Shown piece after piece: positions 1 to 7,011 of a DNA stretch of 10,076 nucleotides (position 1 is the stretch's first letter; every line of letters starts with the position of its first letter). This stretch comes from an uncultured bacterium. Lineage in GTDB: Bacteria > Verrucomicrobiota > Lentisphaeria > Victivallales > UBA1829. Made by a program: the position numbers and the translations under genes. The DNA is taken from contig URNE01000052.1 of assembly GCA_900549045.1 (NCBI GenBank), positions 1 through 10,076 on the forward strand. Reading direction: 5' to 3'. The notes under the pieces are model-generated. The model worked only from the letters and a program-made list of their open reading frames with translations, was not told the DNA's origin and made no database searches.

Positions 1-909
1 GAACTTGGGTGTTCGGTTGCTGCGGTTTCCTATGCGCTGAACGACCGTCCCGGCGTATCTGAGAAGCTGCGGGAACGGGTGCGCGAGCTTGTCCGCGAAC
101 GGAACTACGAGCCGCTCCGTCCGCGAATAGCGGTTTTAATGACGGACGCCGGACTCTCTCTCGGTTTTTATATGTTTTCTCTGCTCAACTCTTTGCGCGG
201 AGAGGCGAAACGGCGCGGACATCAGCTGCTGATTGTCTCTCGGAACGATCTTTCCCTGCTGGAGGACCGCATGGTCAGCGGCGCGCTTTCGCTTGATTTC
301 ATGCATGAGATCGGGCGTCTCTTTCCGAAGCTGAAAAACATGCCGCTCGTCTGCCTGAACGATCTTCCCAACACGCTTGAAAACGTCAGCACGGTTCATT
401 CCGACGACGAAGAGGGAATCCGGCGCGCGCTGGATTATCTGGTTGACCGCGGGCACCGCCGCATCGGGCTTTTCTGTGCGGCCAGTCTTTCCGGGGATGA
501 CCGTCTGAAGCCGTTTCTTGCCTACCGGCGTTTCGGCACGGAAGTGGAACTCCATGTGGAACCGCTGGAGTTTCATCACAAATCCACTGTTGCATGCCGG
601 ATGGAAGCGATGCTGGAACACAAGGTCTCCGCGATTCTCGTATCCGGGGAACGTTACGGAATGGAGGCGTACGGGGCTCTTGCGTGTCTGGGAAAACGCA
701 TTCCGGAAGACGTCTCCGTTATCGGCTGGGAGAACCCCGGTTTTTCGGAGCATCAGATTCCGCCCATGACCTCGCTGGAACAGGATTTCCGCGGCATCGC
801 CTCCGCCGCATTCGATATGCTCGAAAAGAAAATCCGCGGGGAACAGACCGGCAACGTTTTCATTCCCTACAAGTTCCATATCCGCGGAAGCGTCCGGAAT
901 TTAAAATAA
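1..909 (+). CDS. LacI-family transcriptional regulator, 5' partial
   Basis: DNA-binding repressor or activator with a sugar-binding-protein-like effector domain; the ligand cannot be read from sequence. The reading frame is open from base 1 to the TAA at 907-909 (302 residues visible), so the start lies upstream. Residues 2-20 are the second part of the LacI helix-turn-helix (recognition helix VAAVSYALN followed by DRPGVS), then a hinge near 38-46 (RNYEPLRPR). The effector domain follows, with two typical family blocks: GHRRIGLF at 151-158 and IPEDVSVIGW at 234-243, the latter followed by PPMTSLEQDF. LacI proteins are usually about 330-350 residues and begin 10-15 residues before this point, so little is missing. 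The internal ATG at 79 would remove the helix-turn-helix and is not the true start. Its target is not evident: the next gene is convergent and is housekeeping aconitase. Confidence 0.9.
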   Translation, partial: ELGCSVAAVSYALNDRPGVSEKLRERVRELVRERNYEPLRPRIAVLMTDAGLSLGFYMFSLLNSLRGEAKRRGHQLLIVSRNDLSLLEDRMVSGALSLDFMHEIGRLFPKLKNMPLVCLNDLPNTLENVSTVHSDDEEGIRRALDYLVDRGHRRIGLFCAASLSGDDRLKPFLAYRRFGTEVELHVEPLEFHHKSTVACRMEAMLEHKVSAILVSGERYGMEAYGALACLGKRIPEDVSVIGWENPGFSEHQIPPMTSLEQDFRGIASAAFDMLEKKIRGEQTGNVFIPYKFHIRGSVRNLK

Positions 910-937
910 AAAACGGGACGGCTTTTGCACCGTCCCG
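907..937 (-). terminator. Intrinsic terminator of aconitase
   Basis: Perfect 8-bp stem (CGGGACGG at 914-921 pairs with CCGTCCCG at 930-937) with an 8-base loop. On the minus strand the stem is followed by six T (908-913 read in reverse), 23 bases beyond the aconitase stop. On the plus strand the hairpin also follows the regulator stop directly, but the T tract there is poor (CTGTCTGT). It probably acts mainly for aconitase and perhaps weakly for both converging genes. Confidence 0.8.
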
Positions 938-959
938 CTGTCTGTCCGCGCATCCGCGA

Positions 960-2912
960 TTATTTCAAATTGAGTCTGCCGCCGGCGAGGATGATCTTGA
1001 CATCCTCATCGGTGAGGTGATAGTTCAGTTTGATTTCAAACGGTGCGGCGCCGGAGGCGGGGACGACCGTTGCGGAGATCTGAGAGCCGGAGGTGAGAGC
1101 CTCGCGGATCTGGTCGATGCGGATCGTGTCGCCTTCCGCAATCTTGTCGTAGTCGGTCTTGTCCGCGAAAGTGAGGGGGACGATGCCGAAGTTGACGAGG
1201 TTTGCGGCGTGGATTCGTTCGATCGCCATTGCGATGAGGACCTTGATTCCGAGGTACATCGGGCAGATCGCGGCGTGTTCGCGGGAGGAGCCCTGACCGT
1301 AGCTGTCGCGTCCGATGATGATGCCGTGGCGTCCTGCGTCGCGCACTTTGGCGGCGCGCTGGGCAAACGTCTCTTTCCCGGCTTCATTGAAACGTTCGAA
1401 GACGACTTTTGCGTATTCGGGGATGTTGCTGCGGTGTTTCAGATGAATGCCGGCGGGCATGATGTCGTCGGTGCTGGTCTTGTCCGGAGTCTTGATGATG
1501 GCGACGCCGTCGATGGAATCCGGGAGGGGATTGTTCACCGGGGGCTTGCCGATGGTGGGCTTGCGGATGATTTCGACGCCTTCGCCGTTTTCGGGGGGAA
1601 GAATGACCATGGAGTCGTCGATCAGGAATTTTGCGGGATTTTCGACTTCGGGGTATTCAATGCCGAGTTTTCCGGCGGGGATGATGTATCCGGCGAGCGC
1701 GGCGGCGCAGGCCGTTTCGGGGCTGACGAGATAGGACTGGTCGCCCTTTGTTCCGGTTCTGCCGGGGAAGTTGCGGTTGAAGGTGCGGAGGGTGACGGTT
1801 CCGTTCGCGGGGCTCTGGCCCTGTCCGATGCACGGACCGCAGCCGGCTTCGAGGATGCGGGCTCCGGCGGAGATGATGTCGGCGAGTGCGCCGTTGCGGG
1901 CGAGCATTTCAAGAACCTGGCGGCTGCCCGGGGCGATGGCGAGCGTGACGTCGTCGGCGATCTTGCGTCCCTTGAGCATTCCGGCAACGATCATGAGGTC
2001 GCGGTAGGAGCTGTTCGTGCAGGAACCGATGATGACCTGACCGACTTTGGTTCCCTCGAGTCCGGCGATGGATTTGATGTTGTCGGGGCTGGAGGGGCAG
2101 GCGGCGAGAGCTTCGAGGGAGCTGAGGTCGATTTTGACGACGCGGTCGTATTCCGCGTCGGGACCGGCTTCGAGACGGACCCAGTCGGCGCCGCGTCCCT
2201 GCGCGTCGAGGAATGCGCGTGTCATGTCATCGGAGGGGAAGACGGAGCAGGTGACGCCGAGTTCCGCGCCCATGTTCGTGATGGTTGCGCGCTGGGGAAC
2301 GGTGAGGGTTTTGACGCCTTCGCCGAAATATTCGACCATGCATCCGACGTTGCCTTTTGTGGAGAGGATTTCAAGCATTTTGAGAATGATGTCTTTTGCG
2401 GAAATCCAGTTGGAGAGCCTTCCGGTGAGCTCCACTCCGATGATTTTTGGGAACGCCATGCGGAAGGGCTGTCCGGCCATTGCAAGCGCGACGTCGAGTC
2501 CGCCCGCGCCGATCGCCATCATTCCGATTCCGCCGCCGGTGGGCGTGTGGGAGTCGGAGCCGAGCAGGGTCTTGCCGGGGACTCCGTAGCGTTCGAGGTG
2601 CACCTGATGACAGATTCCGTTCCCGGGACGCGAGAAGCGGACGCCTTTCGCGGCGGCGACACTCTGGAGATAGAGGTGGTCGTTGCGGTTTTCGGGACCG
2701 TTCTGCATCATGTTGTGATCGACGTAGGAGACCGAGAGTTCGGTGGCGACTTTTTTGACGCCCATGGCTTCGAGTTCGAGGTACGCCATGGTTCCGGTCG
2801 CATCCTGCGTAAGGGTCTGGTCGATGTGGATTGCGACGGGTTCGCCGGTGATTTTCGAGCCGGAAACGATGTGATTGTCGAGGATCTTCTGAATCAGAGT
2901 GTTTTTAGCCAT
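960..2912 (-). CDS. acn: Aconitate hydratase, single-chain 650-residue type
   Basis: Cytosolic [4Fe-4S] enzyme interconverting citrate and isocitrate via cis-aconitate in the TCA cycle. The protein has 650 residues. The three cluster cysteines are in the expected blocks: Cys298 in GSCTNSS, and Cys358 and Cys361 in GCGPCIG. Other family blocks are LGSDSHTPTGGG (117-128) and, in the C-terminal swivel domain, IIIGRDSYGQGSSREHAA (531-548), which contains the substrate-binding arginine region. The length and fused swivel domain fit the short aconitases (the Aquifex-type group) better than the ~900-residue AcnA/AcnB. LeuC/LeuD-type isopropylmalate dehydratases are split and shorter, so they are less likely. 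I chose the ATG at 2912 because MAKNTLIQKIL is the natural family start and an AAAAGG site lies 11 bases before it. The in-frame ATG at 2987 lies inside the terminator of the upstream gene. The gene sits 100 bases downstream of the small basic protein gene. Homoaconitase activity cannot be fully excluded. Confidence 0.93.
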   Translation of the reverse strand: MAKNTLIQKILDNHIVSGSKITGEPVAIHIDQTLTQDATGTMAYLELEAMGVKKVATELSVSYVDHNMMQNGPENRNDHLYLQSVAAAKGVRFSRPGNGICHQVHLERYGVPGKTLLGSDSHTPTGGGIGMMAIGAGGLDVALAMAGQPFRMAFPKIIGVELTGRLSNWISAKDIILKMLEILSTKGNVGCMVEYFGEGVKTLTVPQRATITNMGAELGVTCSVFPSDDMTRAFLDAQGRGADWVRLEAGPDAEYDRVVKIDLSSLEALAACPSSPDNIKSIAGLEGTKVGQVIIGSCTNSSYRDLMIVAGMLKGRKIADDVTLAIAPGSRQVLEMLARNGALADIISAGARILEAGCGPCIGQGQSPANGTVTLRTFNRNFPGRTGTKGDQSYLVSPETACAAALAGYIIPAGKLGIEYPEVENPAKFLIDDSMVILPPENGEGVEIIRKPTIGKPPVNNPLPDSIDGVAIIKTPDKTSTDDIMPAGIHLKHRSNIPEYAKVVFERFNEAGKETFAQRAAKVRDAGRHGIIIGRDSYGQGSSREHAAICPMYLGIKVLIAMAIERIHAANLVNFGIVPLTFADKTDYDKIAEGDTIRIDQIREALTSGSQISATVVPASGAAPFEIKLNYHLTDEDVKIILAGGRLNLK

Positions 2913-2923
2913 ATTCGGGACAG

Positions 2924-2938
2924 CCTTTTCGTTAAAGG
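2924..2938 (-). promoter_or_regulatory. Small hairpin over the aconitase ribosome-binding site
   Basis: In the aconitase mRNA leader, CCTTT and AAAGG (5-bp stem, loop AACGA) can pair, and the AAAGG arm is the likely Shine-Dalgarno sequence 11 bases before the ATG. This could lower translation initiation. The stem is short and AU-rich, so it may have no function. No iron-responsive or other known leader element is recognised. Confidence 0.25.
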
Positions 2939-2953
2939 AGGAATCTGTAGAAG

Positions 2954-2991
2954 AAAAAAGCGGGTGGTTCCTTTGAGGGGAGCGCACCCGC
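2954..2991 (-). terminator. Intrinsic terminator after the small basic protein gene
   Basis: A perfect 7-bp stem (GCGGGTG at 2960-2966 with CACCCGC at 2985-2991 on the plus strand) encloses an 18-base loop. On the minus strand it is followed by six T (2954-2959). It lies 21 bases past the stop of the small basic protein gene and 41 bases before the aconitase start, so it can end the short transcript while some polymerase reads on into aconitase. Confidence 0.7.
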
Positions 2992-3012
2992 GATTTGTAC
3001 TGGACGAAACGA

Positions 3013-3171
3013 TCAGTCGATCGGTTTGGTCTTCGGGAGTCCGCCGAGGACCTTTTCTCCGGCTTTCCAGCGGCCTTCCGCGGTCAGCATGTTGATGCGC
3101 TCGTATCTTTTCAGTACGTTTCTTCTCTTCCGGATCTTGCCGGAAGTCTTCAAGCTCGGGTGTCTGGACAT
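3013..3171 (-). CDS. Small basic protein (52 aa), PVC-superphylum type
   Basis: A 52-residue, strongly basic protein. It begins MSRHPSLKTSGKIRKRRNVL, continues with KRYERINMLT and an AEGRWKAGEK block, and ends in LGGLPKTKPID. The frame runs from the ATG at 3171 to the TGA at 3013-3015. A consensus AGGAG at 3180-3184 sits 8 bases before the start, and a promoter lies upstream. From memory, the pattern MSRHxSxxxxGKxxxKRNVLKRxER...GRWxxG...GLPKTKP matches a conserved 'small basic protein' family of Chlamydiae, Verrucomicrobia and relatives. It has been suspected to bind the ribosome or rRNA because of its charge, size and near-universal presence there; its exact role is unknown to me. There are no cysteines and no membrane segment. 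The gene is divergent from dnaE and upstream of aconitase. Short-ORF cutoffs would miss it. Confidence 0.85.
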   Translation of the reverse strand: MSRHPSLKTSGKIRKRRNVLKRYERINMLTAEGRWKAGEKVLGGLPKTKPID

Positions 3172-3213
3172 ATCAATAACTCCTGTTGTTAAGTTGCATG
3201 AAAACAGAATTAA

Positions 3214-3241
3214 AATATACTGTGGGATTCCGTTTTTTCAA
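3214..3241 (-). promoter_or_regulatory. Predicted promoter of the small basic protein gene
   Basis: On the minus strand there is a sigma70-like -35 TTGAAA (3241-3236) and, 16 bases on, a -10 TATATT (3219-3214). Transcription would start about 35 bases before the ATG, leaving a short leader with the AGGAG site. The surrounding AT-rich block stands out from the GC-rich genes on both sides. It may also supply aconitase by readthrough, since no promoter fits in the 41 bases between terminator and aconitase. Confidence 0.5.
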
Positions 3242-3290
3242 GTCCCTTTTCCAATTTTCCTGATTTTTTCTTTTCTCCATTGAAAAAACG
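3231..3290. repeat. 11-bp inverted repeat between divergent promoters
   Basis: CGTTTTTTCAA at 3231-3241 is exactly the reverse complement of TTGAAAAAACG at 3280-3290, with 38 bases between the arms. Each arm contains the TTGAAA proposed as the -35 box of the divergent promoters for the small basic protein gene and dnaE. It may be an operator pair, a shared extended promoter element, or coincidence in an AT-rich spacer. Confidence 0.6.
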
Positions 3291-3307
3291 CCACGCGGAT
3301 GTAAAGT
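3280..3307 (+). promoter_or_regulatory. Predicted dnaE promoter
   Basis: TTGAAA (3280-3285), a 16-base spacer, then TAAAGT (3302-3307). This places the transcription start about 20 bases before the dnaE ATG at 3334. The -10 is not ideal. A TTG at 3280 is in frame with dnaE, but it overlaps this promoter and has no ribosome-binding site, so it is not favoured as the translation start. Confidence 0.4.
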
Positions 3308-3322
3308 ACAAAGTCAAACTAC

Positions 3323-3328
3323 AGAGGA
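3323..3328 (+). promoter_or_regulatory. dnaE ribosome-binding site
   Basis: AGAGGA lies 5 bases before the ATG at 3334. It supports that start over the in-frame TTG 54 bases upstream. Confidence 0.6.
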
Positions 3329-3333
3329 ACAAC

Positions 3334-6300
3334 ATGCCAGAGCCAGAAATCGTCACTCCGGACAAGCAGTTCGTACACCTGCATGTCCATACGGATTACA
3401 GCCTTCTCGACGGCGCTTCCGCCGTCTCGTGGGCTACCCGCATCAAGGATAAAAAGACGCTTGAAAAGAAAAGCGACCTTCTCAAGATGTGTCTTGAAAA
3501 CCATTCCCCCGCAATCGCCATGACCGATCACGGCGTCATGGGCGGCGCAATCGAATTCTATGAGGAAATGGGCAAAGCGGGCGTCAAACCGATTATCGGG
3601 TGCGAAGTCTATGTCGCCCCGAACAGCAAGCTTGAGCATGACCCCTCGGTTCCGCACATCCGCGGGTATCACCTGATTCTGCTGGCGACGAATCAGACCG
3701 GCTACGTCAACCTCTGCAAAATCGTTTCCGACGCCCAGCTGCGCGGGTTCTATTACAAGCCCAGGACCGACAAGGAGTTTCTTGCCGCGCACAGCGAAGG
3801 CCTGATCGCCATGTCCGCCTGCATCCAGGGCGAAGTTCCCCGCACGTTCCTCGACAAGGGGGAGGACGCCTCCCGCAAAGCTCTTTCCCAGTACCTCGAT
3901 ATCTTCGGGAAGGAGAATTTCTGCCTTGAAGTTCAGTATCACGGCATTGACGACCAGAAGAAGGTCAACCGCCAGCTCGTCAAATTCGCCCGCGAGTTCG
4001 AACTTCCGCTCGTCGCGACGAACGATATCCATTACGTCCGCAAGGAACATGCGCGTGCGCAGGATGTGCTCCTCTGCATCTCCACCCGCAGCCTTCTTTC
4101 CGATACCGACCGCATGACGATGATGGATCATCAGGAGTTCTATTTCAAAACCTATGATGAAATGTACGACATTTTCGGAACGGAAATTCCCGAGGCGATC
4201 CCGAACACGCTCCGCGTCGCCGAACGCTGCGATTTCAAATTCCGCATCGACAAGACCATGGAGAACCATTACCCCGTCTACAAGGTTCCCGAGGGCGTTT
4301 CCCAGGCGGATGTTCTGCGCAAACTCTGCATCGACAACGTGAAACGCTGTTATGATTTTGAACTCGACAATCCGCCGCCGGATAAAATCGAGCTGGCCGA
4401 AACCATCCGCAAGCGCATGGATTACGAGCTGAGCGTCATCATCAAAACCAAATATCCGAGCTACTTCCTTGTCGTGTGGGACTTCATCAACGCCGCGAAG
4501 AAAAAAGGCATTCCCGTCGGACTCGGGCGCGGTTCCGGCGCGGGAAGCCTTGTCGCATATCTCACCGGCATCACAAATATCGACCCGCTCCGCTACAAGC
4601 TCCTCTTCGAGCGTTTCCTGAACCCGGAACGAGTCTCTCCTCCGGACTTTGACATCGACTTCTGCGAACGCCGCCGCGAAGAGGTGATCGAGTACGTCCG
4701 CGAAAAATACGGACGCGGCTCCGTTGCGCAGATCGCCACCTACGGCGCGCTGAAACCGAAAAACGCCATCAAGGACTGCGCCCGCGTGCTCGGCTTTCCT
4801 CCCGCCGTCGGCGACCGCATGACAAAACTTCTTCCGAACGACCCCAAGCTCACTCTCGCGAAGGCCATGGAGATCGCGGAGTTCAAGGAGTTTGTGGAAC
4901 ACGATGCGGACGCCCAGAAAATTTACAACGAGGCGCTTCCCGTAGAAGGACTCAACCGCACGACCGGCATCCATGCGTGCGGCGTCATCATCGGCGACAT
5001 GCCGCTCGACAACGTCGTTCCGCTTCAGCGCAGCCCCGACGGCGCGCCCGTCGTGCAGTTCATCGCGCACCCATGCGAACAGCTCGGTCTGCTCAAGATG
5101 GACTTCCTCGGCCTGCGCACGCTGACCGTGATTTCCGATGCGCTTGAAAACATTCACAGAAACCGCGGAATCAAGATTGACATCGACCGCATTCCGCTGG
5201 ACGACAAAGCCACATACGACCTGCTGAACCGCGGCGATACCGTCGCGGTATTCCAGCTGGAATCCGGCGGCATGCAGACCCTCTGCCGCCAGTTCGTCGT
5301 GGAGACGATTGAACACATCATCGCTCTTCTCGCCATCTACCGTCCCGGTCCGATGGAGTTCATCCCGACCTTCGTCGGCTGTAAAAAGGGACTTCAGCCG
5401 ATCGTCTACGACCATCCGAAAATGGAGCCGATCCTCAAGGAGACTTACGGCATCATGCTCTATCAGGAGCAGATCATGGAGGTTGTCCAGAAGCTCGCCG
5501 GATTCACGCTCGGACACGCGGACATTGTCCGCCGCGCAATCGGCAAAAAGAAAATGGACATCATGGAGAAGGAGAAGATCAACTTCATCAAGGGCTGCAA
5601 GGAGACGAACGGCATCGAGCCGGAGCTTGCGGAACAGATCTGGGCGAAAATCAACAAGTTCGCCGGTTACGGCTTCAACAAGTCCCACTCCGCCGCCTAC
5701 GGAATGGTCTCCTACCGAACCGCCTATCTCAAAGCGAACTATCCGCAGGAATACATGGCCGCCGTGCTCACAAGTGAACTCGGAAACGCCGAAAAGGTCA
5801 CTTTCCTGATCAACGCCTGCAAGGATATGGGAATCGCGATCCGTCCGCCGGACGTCAACAAATCCGAAACGAACTTCGCGGTCGACGGACAGAACATCGT
5901 CTTCGGTCTCGGCGCAATCAAGGGACTCGGCGAGGGCGCTTCCAACGCCATCATCTCCGAACGTGAAAAGAACGGACCCTACAAAGACATGGTCGAATTC
6001 CTCGAACGCGTCGGCGGAAACGTCAACTCAAAAGCGGTTGACTCGCTTGTCCGCTGCGGCGCATTCGATTTCACCGGCTGCAAACGTTCCCAGCTTCTCG
6101 CGACGATTCAGGAGGCGATCAACTGCGCCGCCACCCGCCGCAAGGACAAGGAGAGCGGGCAGGGCTCCCTCTTCGATCTGCTCGGCGGAGGCGAGAGCGA
6201 GGATTTCAACACCGTCCACATGCCCGACATTCCCGAAATCGACTCCACGGAACTGCTGAAAATGGAAAAAGCCCTGCTCGGCTTCTACGTTTCCGGGCAT

Positions 6301-6957
6301 CCCGCGCAGAAGTTCGCGCATTTCTTCGACGCCTATTCCTCCATGGACACGCTTTCCATTCAGGAGCACGGAAGCGCCGACGACGGCGTGATTCTCGGCG
6401 GGCTCATCAAGACGGTCACCAGGAAAATCAGCAAGAAGAGCAACAAGCCGTTTGCGATCATTCAGATCGAAGACCTCAAGGGGTCGGTCGAGTGCATGGT
6501 CTTCGGCAAGTCCTACGACGACTGCAGGGAGCTCCTGATTCCGGAAATTCCCGTTTTCGTGACCGGCTACATCCGGCGCGGCGACGAGGAGAATTCCCCC
6601 GCGTCGATCAGCGTCAAGAGCATTGTTTCGCTGGAACAGATGATCCAGTCGCAGACCAGCCGGGTGCATCTGCATCTGTTTGAAGACGAATGTACGGAAG
6701 CCTCGCTGAAGAACCTGAACGGGCTGCTGAAGCAGTTCCGCGGCGATGTCCCCGTCGTGCTTTGCGTAAAACTGAAAAACGGTTCGACGGTGTTTGTCGA
6801 GATTGCGCGTGAATTCTATGTGACGCCTTCGATGGAGTTCACCCAGGCGGTCGCCGATCAGCTCGGAGCCGACCGTTTCCGCATCAAAGGCGCGTGCGAT
6901 GTACCGCCGCCGCAGCGGCGGTTCGTCCGTGAGGATGCGCAGAAGGAGCACGCGTAA
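3334..6957 (+). CDS. dnaE: DNA polymerase III subunit alpha (DnaE)
   Basis: Catalytic subunit of the replicative DNA polymerase, 1207 residues (E. coli 1160). Order of domains: an N-terminal PHP domain from about 13 to 290, beginning HLHVHTDYSLLDGA (15-28), with DHG at 65-67, the GCEVYV block at 89-94, SACIQGEV at 161-168 and ATNDIHY at 228-234. The family-C polymerase core follows, with LGRGSGAGSLVAY (397-409), the catalytic PDFDIDF (437-443; Asp438, Asp440, with Asp442 nearby) and the third catalytic Asp590 in KMDFLGLRTL. A helix-hairpin-helix region (GYGFNKSHSAAYG, 778-790) comes next, then a clamp-binding motif QGSLF (943-947) and an OB fold from about 1018 to 1100. Residues 32-58 hold about 15 more residues than the usual spacing between the first PHP motif and DHG. 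It starts at the ATG with AGAGGA 5 bases upstream and stops with TAA. It is divergent from the small basic protein gene and convergent with the transporter gene. Confidence 0.97.
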   Translation: MPEPEIVTPDKQFVHLHVHTDYSLLDGASAVSWATRIKDKKTLEKKSDLLKMCLENHSPAIAMTDHGVMGGAIEFYEEMGKAGVKPIIGCEVYVAPNSKLEHDPSVPHIRGYHLILLATNQTGYVNLCKIVSDAQLRGFYYKPRTDKEFLAAHSEGLIAMSACIQGEVPRTFLDKGEDASRKALSQYLDIFGKENFCLEVQYHGIDDQKKVNRQLVKFAREFELPLVATNDIHYVRKEHARAQDVLLCISTRSLLSDTDRMTMMDHQEFYFKTYDEMYDIFGTEIPEAIPNTLRVAERCDFKFRIDKTMENHYPVYKVPEGVSQADVLRKLCIDNVKRCYDFELDNPPPDKIELAETIRKRMDYELSVIIKTKYPSYFLVVWDFINAAKKKGIPVGLGRGSGAGSLVAYLTGITNIDPLRYKLLFERFLNPERVSPPDFDIDFCERRREEVIEYVREKYGRGSVAQIATYGALKPKNAIKDCARVLGFPPAVGDRMTKLLPNDPKLTLAKAMEIAEFKEFVEHDADAQKIYNEALPVEGLNRTTGIHACGVIIGDMPLDNVVPLQRSPDGAPVVQFIAHPCEQLGLLKMDFLGLRTLTVISDALENIHRNRGIKIDIDRIPLDDKATYDLLNRGDTVAVFQLESGGMQTLCRQFVVETIEHIIALLAIYRPGPMEFIPTFVGCKKGLQPIVYDHPKMEPILKETYGIMLYQEQIMEVVQKLAGFTLGHADIVRRAIGKKKMDIMEKEKINFIKGCKETNGIEPELAEQIWAKINKFAGYGFNKSHSAAYGMVSYRTAYLKANYPQEYMAAVLTSELGNAEKVTFLINACKDMGIAIRPPDVNKSETNFAVDGQNIVFGLGAIKGLGEGASNAIISEREKNGPYKDMVEFLERVGGNVNSKAVDSLVRCGAFDFTGCKRSQLLATIQEAINCAATRRKDKESGQGSLFDLLGGGESEDFNTVHMPDIPEIDSTELLKMEKALLGFYVSGHPAQKFAHFFDAYSSMDTLSIQEHGSADDGVILGGLIKTVTRKISKKSNKPFAIIQIEDLKGSVECMVFGKSYDDCRELLIPEIPVFVTGYIRRGDEENSPASISVKSIVSLEQMIQSQTSRVHLHLFEDECTEASLKNLNGLLKQFRGDVPVVLCVKLKNGSTVFVEIAREFYVTPSMEFTQAVADQLGADRFRIKGACDVPPPQRRFVREDAQKEHA

Positions 6958-7011
6958 AGGTTTTCAGAAAACGGCGGTCCCGGATCGCAAGGCGTGTCCG
7001 CCCGGCACAGA

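Noticed and set aside
2913..2987. N-terminal extension of aconitase from the ATG at 2987
   Set aside because: That codon lies inside the terminator stem of the upstream gene, and the extra 25 residues do not resemble the family start. The ATG at 2912 begins exactly at the family's N-terminus.
594..3095. 833-codon open frame on the plus strand, opposite aconitase
   Set aside because: It is a shadow of the aconitase frame produced by GC-rich codon bias. It has a low-complexity Asp/Gly/Val/Phe composition, no domain pattern, and crosses terminators and two real genes.
3280..3333. TTG start 18 codons upstream of the dnaE ATG
   Set aside because: It overlaps the predicted -35 box and has no Shine-Dalgarno sequence. 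The ATG at 3334 has AGAGGA at good spacing and gives a normal DnaE start.
3319..5688. 789-codon open frame on the minus strand, opposite dnaE
   Set aside because: It is antisense to a highly conserved dnaE, has no recognisable motif or ribosome-binding site, and a composition typical of an antisense codon-bias shadow.
6958..7011. Possible terminator between the converging dnaE and MFS genes
   Set aside because: GGCGG (6973-6977) can pair with CCGCC (6998-7002) and GTTTT with AAAAC nearby, but the stems are only 5 bp with a long loop or very short loop and only a weak T run, so I do not call it.
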